NCBI RefSeq assembly: GCF_030272615.1
Contig: NC_081412.1
Span: 693,044,083-693,108,082 of the forward strand
Direction of reading: 5' to 3'
Source: Cryptomeria japonica
Lineage: Eukaryota; Streptophyta; Pinopsida; Cupressales; Cupressaceae
Length of the DNA stretch: 64,000 bases
The notes below the pieces were generated by a model. The model was given only the letters and a program-made list of their open reading frames with translations. It was not told the DNA's origin and did not search any database. A program made the position numbers and the translations under genes. Of this stretch, positions 44,046 to 56,600 are shown in pieces; position 1 is the first letter of the stretch; each line of letters starts with the position of its first letter.

Positions 44046-47000
44046 TTATTGCCCGGTTGTAACCTCTTCCAACTGTTCTGGAGTGCCCTCTAAATGCTCT
44101 GCATCCTGGATGGCATATTTCATTGTCCATTCATTGTACACATCATCAGTTGGCCACATGAAATCAATCACTTTTGTCTTAGCCTTGGTCAACCTTTTCC
44201 AGGAGTTCCTCATCTTGTTAACCTCTGAATTGAGGAAACCATAATGAGATTTAATTCTTTCTATTTATCGAATTGTTACAACAAAAAAGGAAGCATCATC
44301 TAAGTCAACAATGCCTTTAATCCTGGCTGACAATTTGGCCTCTAATTCCTTGAGCCACACTTGTTTGTCCTTCAGTTGATCTGGGCTGGCAAAAACTCCT
44401 GGGAGCAACTCAAAAACCTGATCAGTATATTCATTTTTATATAGGTTGATCTTCCTATCAGCATTGTCTACCTCTCCTGCCAATTTTACTAGATCTTTGG
44501 CAGTGTCACAAGTGGATTTAATGATAGGATTGGCCCCTGCTTCATCATAAAAGGCACAAATGGACTCCAATTCCTGCTCTCTAGGCCTCCATTTGTCAAG
44601 AATAGGTGTCAAAATGGCCTTATCCCTATTGAGCTGATTCCTCATATACAAAATCTTGCCTATGTTATTATATAACAATGAGGCATTCATTGTATCTGCA
44701 AAATAGGAAATTGTAGCCCTTACTCTATCGTCATACTTATTTGCATATAAGGCCTGAGCCTATTTTAAATTTTCTAGTTCTTGAGGAGTAATCTCAACCA
44801 TTTGAGAGCTGGAAGGTGCTGGAGATGGTGGGAACTCAATGATAGGGCTAGTAGGTGGAGGTCTTGCAGGACAAGAGGAGATCATCAGTGTTGAAGACTC
44901 ACCTTGATGGTGTTGTCCAGTCAATTAGCTTCGCAGCTTAGCAATGATGCTATCCTTACCTCTTAACTCCTCCTTAGCACTGTTGTAAGCCTTCAAAATT
45001 GTCTCCAACTTGACTTGGAGGATCTCTTTTTCCTTGGCTTCCTTTTTTGGTACTTCAACACTAAATTTTGTAGTCTCTAGCACAGTGCTAGTAGCTTCCA
45101 CCACCCCTATATTCTGCACTCTCTTCACCATCATTCCACCAAGGTAACTTGACCCTGGGGTATTTTTGCTTTTCTTACTCTCATTTCTCTTGAGAGACCA
45201 CATAATGAGTGCAGCATTATCCTTGCTGAAAGTAATTCCCTCCATGGGCTTTGTCTCCTTTCTCATTGCCTCTAGTACCAAGGCATCTACTATATCCCAC
45301 TTAGGTAGAATAAGTACTCCAGCTCGTGCCACCATATCTCTCCCTTGCTCAGGGGTGATGGTCTTAAATTCTTCCATCATCTCTTATTTTATTTCCTCCT
45401 CTACCAGGGCTGGATTTTTATTAGGCTGCTCACCTTTACTCTTTTCACATCTAGCGTTGTACTTATCTATGTTCTGTTTCCATATAAATTGCATAAATGC
45501 TCCTAATGTGACAAAATTGTTGTCAGCCAAGAAGTCAATACTTGCCTGCTTTATCTCAGGATCCCACTCCTGGCCTTTGAGTTTAGTGGTGGTAATGTCC
45601 ATTTCAGAAACAAGGGGTTCTTCTAGCATTCCTTCTTCCACTTCATCATAAGTGTAGGCAATTTCGCCTAGACTGCCTAACTATAGGAGTTGCTCAACTG
45701 ATACTTGCTCATCTCCTATGTGGATAGGGGATTGGGATGGAGAATACAAAGGTGCATCTGATTGTACTTCTTTCCCTACCCTCTGCTTCTTTGGGCTTTC
45801 TTGGATGTCAATGACATCTTGTATCTTCCTCTTTCCTTTAGAGGTAGAGGGCTCCCCTGTTGTAGGCATCAACACATTGTAACTAGATTTCTTGTGCAGT
45901 GTATAATCACCAAGAGGGATTTCTTTGCTTGAAACTAACCTACTTAGGACCACTCTTGCCTTTTTAGGGTTGCCTTTAATCACAGCTTCCCTCTTCTCCT
46001 TGAGGTTCTACATCACATCCTCAAAGCAAATAATTAAAAACTTTATTTTCTCCTCCAGAGGGAAAAAGCTAGACAATGGGTCATAGCTGGCATCAAACTG
46101 ATGCACAAAGTCTAAGGCTTTCTTATAAGCCACCCATTTCTCCTTCCTTAGTTCCTCCTCATCTAGATCAAACTCATTTCTAATGAGGTCTTCAGGAAAC
46201 TAAAATTGATGGGGCCTACCTCTGCACGCTGCTCTCTTTCTAAACATGTCGTTGAAGAAGTCTTCTGGATCAGCACACCTAGACATTGCAGTAGACAAAT
46301 GATAAGGCTTGAGAAAATCCTCAAAGAAATTCCAACCTCCTTTTGTTATTACAAATTGGTGGGCTATGGTAAATCTAGGGAAAATAGTCCCTTTACCCCT
46401 ACCTATCAGTTATGCCTCTTCTACACCACCAATTTGTCTAAGGAACTCTGCGATTCCCACTTTGAGAGGGACCTGATATTGTAACAAGAATGGGGTGCCT
46501 CTAAAACCAAAAACTCTGAAGACTATTGAGACTGGGTATAGATAAATGTCACCCCAATTGTGAACAACTTTTATGTTCTCTGCAAATTCTTTTGGTCTTA
46601 TGAATTCCAAAAGAACCTTGGGGATTCTTGGGTTCTCGAAGCAGAGGAGAGTCCTGATCTTGGATGCAAACTATCTATCAAACTTCAAGAAACTTGCATC
46701 CTCTCTATCCCATGACAACAAAGTAATCCATAGTTGTACTGGCATCTTTTCTCCTTCTTTCTCTTTGACAAGGTCCAATCCACTGGAAAAATAATCACCA
46801 CCTTTGAAAAGAAATAGATGCATCAAGAGTGAGTACCATCTAAAAGGCCTATCCACCTTTCCATTCTTTATTCTTGTTAACCCTCCATGGATAGCATCAG
46901 CAATGAAGGAAGCATAATCAAATGTTACTGCAAGAGAAGGATTCAAAATCTGAGCAATCATTAGCAAGTAGTGATTGGGCATATTCACTTCAGCATCTTC

Positions 47001-47651
47001 TCCCAAAACTTGGCAAAGTGCCCAATACATTCCCTTAGCCCTAAGGGTGAACATACTTAATGAAAAGGGCTCTTTTGTGTTGGGTCCTACAACTGTTAAC
47101 CTGCCTATCTTCACAAAAAATTCCTTGAGAGGCCCATTCCTAAGATGATTCCTCTGTGCACTGTACACTTGAACTAATGATTTGAAATTTATGGGTTCAA
47201 GAAAATTTGTAAACTCATTTAGCCTAAAAGCACTTCTGAATTCTTTAGTATTAATCTCAATAAGGGCTTTTTCATTTATGTCTCGAATGCTTCTTGTGAC
47301 TGGATCATAGTTAAGTGCAATTTGGGTCAACAAATCCATATCCTTAAATACCCCTAGGACTACCAACTTCCCAACATCTAACTCCCAAATACTGTTTTGC
47401 GGGGCTAGAGAATTTCTCATTCCAAATCCAACCTTAAATAACCCCAACCCAGACAATCTGACTTATGGGTCTCTCAACTAGTTACCCTTGTCATATAGTC
47501 TATCTCCCACTTTCAAACAGGGAGCTCTAGGCACTAATTCTTTTGCTTTCGATGCCTGGTTAGTTGACAATGTGAGTTGTTCAAGAAAATCATCACAGAT
47601 AGCTCTTTCCGAATAATTGAATTTCCCAGAAAATTCTCTCTTAGGTTGCAT
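44046..47651 (-). pseudogene. LTR-embedded ORF of E (accessory protein, about 1200 codons)
   Basis: Opens MQPKREFSGKFNYSERAICD and stays in one frame for 3606 bases with about eleven stop codons and no frameshift, which strongly supports past protein coding. The N-terminal domain includes TQIALNYDPVTRSIRDINEK, ALIEINTKEFRSAFRLNEF, MFTLRAKGMYWALCQVLGED, FIADAIHGGLTRIKNGKVDR and FRWYSLLMHLFLFKGGDYF. A charged linker with a probable nuclear signal (STSKGKRKIQDVIDIQESPK) follows, then helical sequence (KETKPMEGITFSKDNAALIM, EAKEKEILQVKLETILKAYN) ending LEGTPEQLEEVTTGQ. It is homologous to the LTR ORF of F (YDPV region). No polymerase, protease or integrase motif. Function unknown. Confidence 0.8.
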
Positions 47652-48014
47652 TTTGAAAATGTAAGAAATGAATACTGCCCCCAAATAATTCTATGACAAA
47701 TCAATATCTTATCCAAAACACACCACATAGAAATTGCTACACGAGAATACGAAAAAACCTGTTCTTAACTTGAATGAATTTGCTCTGCAACTTAATTGAC
47801 TTGCTCTATATCTGAAGAAAATAGCTCTGTATTTTCTCCTCTACAATAATTCTTTAAAAAGATACCTTCATCTGGTTGATAGGAAATCATATATTGTACC
47901 CAAGGTCTTAACTGCAACATTGATTCCGCATGCTTCGGTCGTCCTTTCAAAATTGAATTCATGGGAGAATTCATATTTTTCACTCCAACGGGGCACAACA
48001 TTCTTGCAATTCTT

Positions 48015-49445
48015 TCCTTTCGCTCTTTTGCAACTTCACGAAGCATAACCATCGAGCAATTTAGTCCTATGAAATAGTGCCAACCGTCCGATCAAAAGAA
48101 ACTTGATCGACCATTATATTGACTTAACAGTCTTGCCTTCGCATTGGGCCCCACCTTCTTTTCGCCATTTCGCCGACTTTATCTTTCAAGCACTTGTCCT
48201 TCGTGAAACAGTGCCAGGCATCAAACGGAACTCTAACTGCTCGGTGTTTAACTTTGACTGAAACCGTCAACATCTTTACTAACCGTGCCTTTACTTTGAC
48301 TGCTAGTGGTTTTTCGCTATTTCGTGAAGCTTAAACATCTATCAACTTTAGGTTGCAAAACAGAGTGAAGTGTTGGATCAGTTTGGAGATGAACATCCTT
48401 TAAGGGAAACCTTTATGCTTGCTTTACATACACCGCCTTTTCATTGGCTACTGGCTACCACGTGGCACTCAACCATTGGCTTTGAAAAACCCTTCATGTT
48501 TAATTCAACGTCAGCCACATGCCTCTCCTTTATAGCACTGGTTTCACCTTGGTGGGCCCACAACTTCTTCTAAAACTATGTGTCTATAGACACATCACCA
48601 TCTATCATGACACCTAGATTAACCCTTTTTACTTTCACTATTTCACGAAGCATATCCTTCAAGCATCTCGCAACCACGAAATAGCATCGGCCATTGGATC
48701 AAAACAAAGTTGATCCTCTTTTGACCTTATGTTTTATCTGCCTTTGGGGATGAAAAACCTTTTTGCCATTTCGCAGGGTATAAAGAATGAGCATCTTATC
48801 CTTGCGAAATCACGTGGGTTGTCAGATCATTTTCTACTTGTTCGGTGCTTAACCATTTGAATAGACTTCAGCAGATGTGGGCCCTCTAACTCAACCTCAA
48901 ACACCTGGAATCTAATCACTTTCAGAGCTGACATGTTATTCTTTCATTTGCAGAGAGAAAACACTGGGTTCCAATTAATTCTTACCACCTGTATCAACCA
49001 CATCACCTCTTATCCTGCGGCGTGACTCACCTCTGGGACCCACCTTTTAGCTTTTAGACCTGGCTTGCTGAGTATTGTAGCCTATGCCACGTGCCACCAT
49101 CTTTCTCGCCCTCTTGACTAGCTGGACTGTCTACATGGAATGCCAAGTCATTTTGCAACTTTGTGAAAGATAATTGTCGAGCATTTTCATCCTGCAAAAT
49201 AATGCAAATCGTTAGATCAAAAGGGATTTGATCACCTTTTAGTCACTTAGAAAATCCTCGCATGTAGGGTCCCACCAAACACTTTTTCCATTTCGTGAAA
49301 GGTATTTCACTTGCAGGTTTAGGCTATGAAATAACACCAACTGTTGGATCTTGGACAAGATAAGACCTCTTTAGACCGGACCAAAATCACCATTTAGAAC
49401 GCAAAGCCTTTTTGTAACTTCGCAGGTTTTAAACCACATGCACCT
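48015..49445 (-). repeat. Degenerate tandem array in U3 of LTR E
   Basis: About eight diverged copies of a unit of about 120-150 bp, starting near 48018, 48166, 48312, 48648, 48768, 49152, 49286 and 49409. On the + strand each shows (C)CATTTCG(C/T)GAAG, then CTTCAAGCAT, then CCTTGCGAAATAGTGCCA, then GTTGGATCAAAA and TTGATC. The longer gaps probably hold lost copies. Confidence 0.6.
48527..48535 (-). promoter_or_regulatory. TATA-like element of LTR E
   Basis: CTATAAAGG on the minus strand, downstream of the U3 array and about 880 bp upstream of the LTR ORF start. Position parallels the TATA box in LTR F. Function inferred only. Confidence 0.4.
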
Positions 49446-49810
49446 TCGCCTAGCAAAATAGGGAAAACCATAGATCCATTCGAGAGATCCACACCACTTA
49501 CTAAGCCCAACAACTTTAGGAGGAATACTCATAAGGCATAAATTTTTGTGATAATTCACATGACTGCCTAGGCAAAAAACAAGGGGGGACACTTCCTATG
49601 ATCCCAGGACCCATTACTTAAGTGGATAAAGTAATGAAGGAAAAGAAACCAGAGGGTTTTTTTATTAGACATCAAGCGATTTAAAATCAAAACCCTAAAC
49701 CCTTAAGACCCAACACAGACCTGAAGCAATTGATAATGTGTCTTACTCAAAATTTCAAAATCATAACCAATCATGGGAAAGGAAAACCCATTTTTTAAAC
49801 AGTGATAATA

Positions 49811-49956
49811 GCGGCTCTGACTGGGGATGGTTGATCGCAAGGTCAACACAAGAAAACTCAAAAACTCTGGGAAATAGACCAAAACACAGACCCAAACAGA
49901 TCAAAATAGGAAGGAAACAAAATATGTACAAACAAACGACCTACTGTGCATGGACA
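49811..49956 (-). other. Tail of E between integrase stop and 3' LTR
   Basis: No ordinary polypurine tract borders the LTR. The last bases before it read TCCCCAGTCAGAGCCGC, nearly the reverse complement of the Tat-type primer site found in F (57614-57633). F has the similar TCCCCAATCAGAGCCAA before its own 3' LTR. Confidence 0.6.
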
Positions 49957-52656
49957 TCAAGAGAAGTAATGTTTCAGGAATTGTCCATGCACTGGAAACT
50001 TCTGTACTTCATTGTTCATATTCTTCACAAAATATGAATCCTTAGAATTTATGTCATAGACCACAAAAGGACCAATCCATAATGATTCGAATTTTTTGTG
50101 CTTTCCTTTGTCTTGTCCTTTTGCATTCCACTGAAGAACAATGTCATCGATTTGAAACTTCCTTAATGATGTCCTTTTATCAAAAAGATACTTGGATTGC
50201 AATTGGATCTTCTAATTTCTTTTGTGAGCTAAAGCTTTGAGCTCTTCCACCTCCACAATTTGGATCATTCTATCTACCATAGGTTTAGATAGCTCCATAT
50301 CCTCATCTTGCAAGAACTTGTAAATTGGAAGAAGATTATTTACTGGCAATCTGGCCTGAGCACCATAAACCAGTTCAAAAGGGGACATTCCAATGGCCTC
50401 TTTGACTGTTATTCTATCTTCCCACAAAGCTAGCTTCAATTTTTGATCCCAAGACCTCTTATTTTCTTTAAGGATTTTCTTGATGATAGTCAAAAAGCTT
50501 TTATTTCTAGATTCTACTTGTCCATTCCTCTGAGGGTGATAAGGTGAAGAGTAGGACATGATTATTATGTGACTGGTACAAAAGCCTACAAAATCTTCTG
50601 ATCTGAAACACATGGCATTATCCATCACCAACTTTGTAGGTGTTCCAAATCTAGTTACAACATTATCCATCAGGAAGTCAATGACAACCTTACTAGTAGC
50701 TCTTCTTGTAGGGATAGCTTCTATCCATTTTGTGAAGTAATCAGTGGCCACTATGATCCATTTGTGACCTCTCCTTGACCTCTCAACAATCTCTCTAATA
50801 AAATCAATGCCCCACTGGACAAAGGAGCTTCTACAGAGACTAGATTTAGGGGTAAGGCTCCTTTATACTTCAGCTTGGATGAGAATTTCTGACATGGGTT
50901 ACATTTCCGAACATATGCATGAGTATCTTTAAATAATTTGGGCCAATAGTACCAAGCCCAGATTATCTTACTAGCAGTAGACTTAGCACAGTAGTGGCCT
51001 CTACATACTCCATCATGCATTTTAGTCAACACTTGTTTGGGCTGGAATTCATCTAGACACATTAGTAACTCTCCATCTCTTTTCCTCCAGAATAGATCAC
51101 CCTAAATGAGCACATATTTTTGGGACTTGAGTTTCAAAGTTCTCTTCTGATTATGTGTCATTCCTTCTGAGAATGTGGCATCTCTTAAAAATCTGATTAT
51201 CTTTGAGTACCAAGGCTACCTTTCAATGCTAGTGACTGAGGTATCTCTGACTTCAACATTATGTATTTCAATATTCATAAGATTGGACTCAGTCATGAGT
51301 TTAGCCAAACCTAAACCTCTTACCAATTAGGTAATCTTTATCTCCAATTCAAATTCTTGGATGATATTAATCCATCTACATCTTTTCCCTATAACTTCAG
51401 ACTGGGACAGAATATCCTTAACTGTGGCATGTGGGATATAGGCAATGATATTTGCATTCACTAAGTATGGCCTAAAGGCCTTAACAGCCTTAACCAGAGC
51501 ATAAGCTTGTTTCTCCATGGTCTCATATTTTAGTTCTACCACTTGCAAAGACTTACTATAGAAGGCTATGGGATGTTCATATCCCTCATTGTCCTTTTGT
51601 AACAATACTGCAGCTACCGTATGATATGAAGCAAAAGAAAACAGGGAAAAGGACTTACTGTAATCAGAAGATTTTAGCACTGGTGCTTCTTGAATGGCTT
51701 TCTTAATCTCAGTAAAAGCCTTGGAGGCTTCTTGATCCCAACAAAATTTAGTATCCTTTTTAAGCAACTTGACAATAGGCTTCACTATCTCTGCAAAGTT
51801 TGCAATGAACCTCCTAACAAAATTCACTTTGCCTAGAAAAGATTGAATGCCTTTCACATTCTTAAGTTCAGACACTCTATTTATTGCCTCAATTCTTTTA
51901 GGGTCTATCCTTACCCCTTCCTTGGAAACAATGTGTCCCAGTAGTTTTCCTTCTGTAACTCCAAAATGGCATTTCTTGAGATTTAGTGACACACCAAATT
52001 CCAGAGCTTTATTGAACACCTTTTCCAAATGTCCACAATGATCATCAGCCCTTTTAGAGTAACATGTTAGATAGTCTTGATAAACCACCATGATGATATT
52101 GATGAATTCTTTAAAGGCTACACCCATAGCTCTCTAAAATGTGGCTCCAACATTTTTCAACCTGAATGGCATTCTCACATAAACATATGTTCCCCATGGA
52201 GTAGTGAAGACAGTTTTGACTATTTAGATTCCTTCACTAACACTTGATTGTACCCTGAAAAGCCATCCATCATAGATAAAAGGTCACATCCTATCACTCT
52301 CTGTAGCATGGCTTCCATATTCGGGGAAGAGTAGTTATCTTTCAAAGAGGCAACATTTAAATTTCAGAAATCTACAAACAATCTAATGTCCCCATTCTTC
52401 TTTCTTACTGGGACTAGATTGGACACCCAAGAAGAATGTCTTATTGGTTTGATAATCCCCCCTTCTCTCAATTTAGTCAACTCTTGTTGCATTTTAGTTT
52501 CTAACAAGGGATTGATGGGCCTCTGTTTCTGTCTGAAAGGCTTAGCATCTAGAAGTAAAGGAACTTCATGCTGAAAAAGATCTTGTCTATATGCCTTTAA
52601 GTCTTCATAAGACCAAGCAAAAACATGTTTATACTTCTTCAATAAATTAATAAGGT
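49957..52656 (-). pseudogene. pol of E: RT, RNase H and integrase (5' end cut by F)
   Basis: RT begins at the F junction (KKYKHVFAWSYEDLKAYRQD) and shows SSWVSNLVPVRKKNGDIRLF, LSMMDGFSGYNQ, a catalytic box decayed to YQDYLTCYS (YLDD lost), GVSLNLKKCHFGVTEGKLLG and FLGKVNFVRRFI. The RNase H region includes SLFSFASYHTVAAVLLQKD. Integrase: an H2C2 finger (HDGVCRGHYCAKS...CNPCQKF), core WGID, ATDYFTKWIEAIP, VMDNAMCF and QRNGQVESRNKS with D-D-E still readable, then a C-terminal IGPFVVYDINSKDSYFVKNM, stop at 49957. One frameshift at about 50830-50750; stops throughout. No second RNase H lies between RT/RNase H and integrase. Confidence 0.9.
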
Positions 52657-52739
52657 GTTACCGCATCTTTTATTCTTCATGTCGAGAATGGGTCATAATT
52701 TCCTTTTTATGTTGGAGTCCTAGTTCATACCATATTACC

Positions 52740-53125
52740 TTGGTTCAAGTCTTTAAATGCGGTCTCAAGTTCTTTCTCTAGTCATTTTTGTTCAAGTTCG
52801 GACAATTCTTTGTACTCCTTGAACACGTCGAACCATTTTGAACTAGGTTCAAGATGTTCATTTAGGCTCAATAGGTTCCGAAGTGTTTAGAAAAGGTTTT
52901 TCGTACTAACATTTTCTCTAAATTTTTGCAGTGGCTCTTTAATAAAGTTTTTCTTGTTCGGTGACATAACATTTGTGTTGAACTTGTTGAACTAAGTTCA
53001 AAGGGTTCAAATATGTTCAATGTGTTCAACATGGAAAAGTGGTCAATAGTTTGACGTGGCGTACATCTTGAACTACTTGAACACTCAAGAAGTTGGTTCA
53101 AGATGTTCACACAGGTTCGATGCTG
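52740..53125 (+). repeat. Cluster of GTTCAA/TTGAAC words in U3 of F
   Basis: About 14 copies of GTTCAA or its reverse complement TTGAAC within 385 bp, for example the runs GTTGAACTTGTTGAACTAAG and GTTCAAATATGTTCAATGTG near 52977-53030. The 3' LTR shares them as far as the window shows. They may be binding sites for a regulator. Confidence 0.7.
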
Positions 53126-53373
53126 GTGGGTCCCGTGGTTTCTAATGTTTCAAGAAGTGCATTTATTGCTAAATATAGAGAGGTAGAACCATATTATAAA
53201 GTGATGTCATTCTTTGGTTTTTTCTAAGTAAGTGAACGTTGCGGGAACTGGCAATTTCTTAAAGTATGCTGCCATGCATTCAATGCATGCCTGCGGGGGT
53301 CAAATCTATCAATTTGCCACATTCGGAATGAAATTGTGAAATCATTACATTTAATGTGTCTACATTATTACCT

Positions 53374-53386
53374 TTCTTTATAAGGT
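53374..53386 (+). promoter_or_regulatory. TATA box of LTR F
   Basis: TTCTTTATAAGG, about 725 bp into the LTR, downstream of the GTTCAA cluster and 255 bp before the ORF start. A likely core promoter. Confidence 0.5.
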
Positions 53387-53498
53387 ATGAAAATCATTTG
53401 TGTTCTATGTTTGCTCTTGTTGCTGGATTTGTGTTTATATTGTCCCTGGATAGGAGTTTTTCTTGCCGCTAGCCATCGTCCGATTATACAACTGTGAA

Positions 53499-53560
53499 GG
53501 TGAGTCTTTCCTTATTTTCTCCAATGTTTTCCCTTGCATTTTCTCTCATATAGAGGTTTG
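53499..53560 (+). other. Possible intron in the LTR F leader
   Basis: GAAG|GTGAGT at 53499 is a strong donor-like match, followed by T-rich sequence with acceptor-like CATATAG near 53552. It lies between the TATA box and the ORF ATG. Predicted by eye only. Confidence 0.3.
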
Positions 53561-53639
53561 GTTTCACTACAATCAAGTTTGGGTTTCTTGTTTTGAAATC
53601 ATGAAGTCCACCCTGCACTTGTTTGGAAACGTCTTTATC

Positions 53640-56600
53640 ATGGCGTCCATAGAAGCCATAGTTAGTGATACTGACCTGAAGGGTGAGAACCTCAAAGATT
53701 TGAAAGAAAGGGTGTTCAGGGGTGTTGATAAGTCTTTTTATATAGAGATTTTGAGTAGTGGACTTTTAGAAGCTGCAACCTTTCCTCCAGCAATCCCTTG
53801 TCCAGAGCTTTTTTGGGAGTGTATTGCCAGATATGACCCTGTATCTAAAACTATTAAAGGAGATAACGGTGAAACCCTTCTCACCATTAAACGTGAAGTG
53901 ATTGCTTCGGTGTTCAAAATACCAGATTATCAGTTTTCTAATTTCTCCCCTGCTTAGTCAATTAGTGAGTTCAATACAGATAGAGCTGGACATAGGAATA
54001 ATGTGGCGAAGTACCGGTTGAAAGTCCCTCAGAGAGGTGGTTCTAGACTGCCTAAAAATCCTAACAAGAACCACATGTTGCCACATATCCATGATGTAAT
54101 GCTTTTGTTGCATCGAGCCACAGGTTTTGCCAAAGCTTATAGCTTTGATGATTGGATATATTGCTATGTACAATTAGTTCTGGAAGGAAAACATATCTGG
54201 ACTGGGTGGAGTTAATTGCTAATTCGATGAAAGAGTAGTTGAGTCTAGCCAAGCAATTTCAGCAAAACTTTTTCATGTCCTCGTATCTTTTGTATTGTCT
54301 GGCCTGTGTTAAGGAGTTAACCGGCATACCGAAATAGCCCATTGAAGAAGATGTTCCGATGTATGAGTTTTATCTAATGCTACAAAAAGACAATGCCCTA
54401 CAAGATTTTAGAAGGGTACATAATGCATTCCTGGGCAATATGTGTCATGAACTGAAAGGTACAAAAGCCAAATGGATTTCAGATGATGCGCAGGCTTTGA
54501 TTAAGAAATTCAAAAGCTTTTACATCCAGTTTCCATGCTTTTTCTATATACGAGTGGGAGGCTTTGAAGAGGAACCCTTCAAGCTTCTACATTTCTATTT
54601 TGATTGTTTTGTCCTAGCAGAAGTATGCAGACAACTGACTTCTGTGGTCAAGAAGGCATAGCCTAAGGACAAGTGGGAAGGTCATTTTCCAATACATTTA
54701 GGAGTGTTATCTTGTAATTCAATGTCTGATGCACTAAGTATAGGAGTAGATCTTAGAAATTTTAATTTCTCTCTATATGCTAAAAGAAAAGGGTTTGACA
54801 ACAAAGGATTTTCTCAGGGCCTTGGTTTAATGCCTTATCTTCCCACTCCACAGTTAGGGGATTTCTGGGAAGACTGTTCAGATGAACTTGAAGTCTTCAA
54901 AAGAGAAAATATGAGACTGGTGCTGGAATAGGTTATTTCTTTGCAAATAAAGATAGATATAAAGGGCTTGAAGAACATTATCTTGAACTGTTTGAAATAG
55001 GGTATTTAGCCCACATAGAGACTGAAATGCCCCCAATTAATTGGGATGAAGAGGAAAATGATGACATTCAATCAAGAACCGAATGAGTTCTGGACAGAAC
55101 AGTGGCATGGGTGGCCAAGAAGAAAGCAATGAAGCCAGATGCCAAGCCTCTTTCTATGAGAAGTATGTCTTCACCAAAACATCCTTCTAATAGTGCTCCT
55201 GTTCATGTAGGTAAGGAAATCAAGTCGGCTTAGCCTAGATGCAGACCTAGCCCAACTCTAGATTTCAGTACCCCTTGGCATACTCAATCACGTAGTGTTT
55301 CCCAGAAGAGGATGGATCAGGTCAAGGATATGGGAGCCAAAGATGTCGTACTTGAAGCTCAGATCTTTGAAATTGAAGATTTGGATGGTGAAGTTGCTTG
55401 TGCTCTAGACTCTCAAATGGTGACTATAGCAATGACGCCACCCCGAAAGATGATTGAAGGAACTTCTCATTCTACTACGACTCCTAAATGGTTAACAACC
55501 TTAGTGAACAAGAAAAGGAGCTCTCTTCCTATGACCATTCCAATTTAGGAGATGGTTGCCAAGTACTCTGAGAAGAATCCAAAGCCAAAGAGGTTCAAGA
55601 CCACCACGCACCTAAACAATGATGAGGAAACTGGTAAGTGGACAGTGGAAATTACTTCTTACAAACTGATGTATGAGAACAAAGAGGCCGGTTCTAATGA
55701 TTTTGAAATAAAAAAAAAAAAATTGGGAAAGATGAGCAGGGATACAGATAACCATTTTTCCCAAGTGTCAGCAAAGAAGATGCTTACCTGATCAGAAAAG
55801 GATGGATGGGAGAAAAGAGAACTTAAAAGACATATAAGTGTTTTGGCTTAGTTCATCGAGAGCATCGATTGCCTTGGAGAAATGCCAATATCCCATGCCA
55901 CTGAGAATTTTGACCCAACTTCTCCGGAAAATAGGAAGTTGATGGATCAAGTTCAATAGGCTAAGAGCATCGCTGAAGCAACTGAAAAATGGATTGAACA
56001 AGTAATCAAAGATGGTGAAAAATACATTACCAACTCTCGGAAGTTGTGTGGTGAGGTACAGGGTCTGATTTCTGAAATCCAAAATCATCTTGTACCATGG
56101 AAGAAAGAAGAGCACAAATGGAAAAATGTCTTGCCTCTGTTTACCAAAATCAAAGAGTATGGAACTACCAGATTTCTTACAGAACATTCAATTAAGCTGG
56201 TATCTAATGAATGCCAACTTTTTGTGCTTAAGAAAACTATCATGTGGTGGGTGCTCACCTTTCAGTCAGTAATTACGAATGCGAAAACCTCTGTCTATGA
56301 ACTCCATGATTTGCAGAGCAATATTGTCAAAGATAATAATGTGGTTAATCCCAATCATGATTGGGAACTAGGAATTTGCGGGGCAAGTACACAGGAAGCA
56401 GTCAAGTCATTCCAGTTGAACATGGAGAAGATCAGAGTTAGGAGTAGTTTCACACTGGAGGATATAACCAAAGTGGCTAGGATCAAATCTATGGTATTTA
56501 TTGGGAATGATCAACTGTCGAAGCACTCAGATAAAATGGTGCAACACAAGTGGAATAAAGAGGTGGCAAAGGTGAAGCTTAATGCAATGAAAGTCCCAAG

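Larger units (their letters stand above)
43204..49810 (-). repeat. 3' LTR of E, about 6.6 kb, containing an ORF
   Basis: On the minus strand it begins TATTATCACTG (F begins TGTTACCGCATC) and ends CCCCTTAACA (F ends TTCACTAACA). The left boundary is the jump from copia C sequence at 43203; the right boundary is the end of the pol tail. Contents in sense order: U3 with a degenerate tandem array (about 49440-48015), TATA-like CTATAAAGG (48535-48527), a 1201-codon ORF (47651-44046) and an 840-bp AT-rich tail. The 5' copy is outside the window, so the left end is inferred from the break and the TAACA terminus. Confidence 0.7.

Noticed and set aside
49800-49832. Plus-strand match to the Tat primer site (TAGCGGCTCTGACTGGGGAT), suggesting a plus-strand element starting here.
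   Set aside because: It coincides with the end of the minus-strand pol tail of E and the matching position in F. No plus-strand gag follows; it is better read as the E pre-LTR motif.
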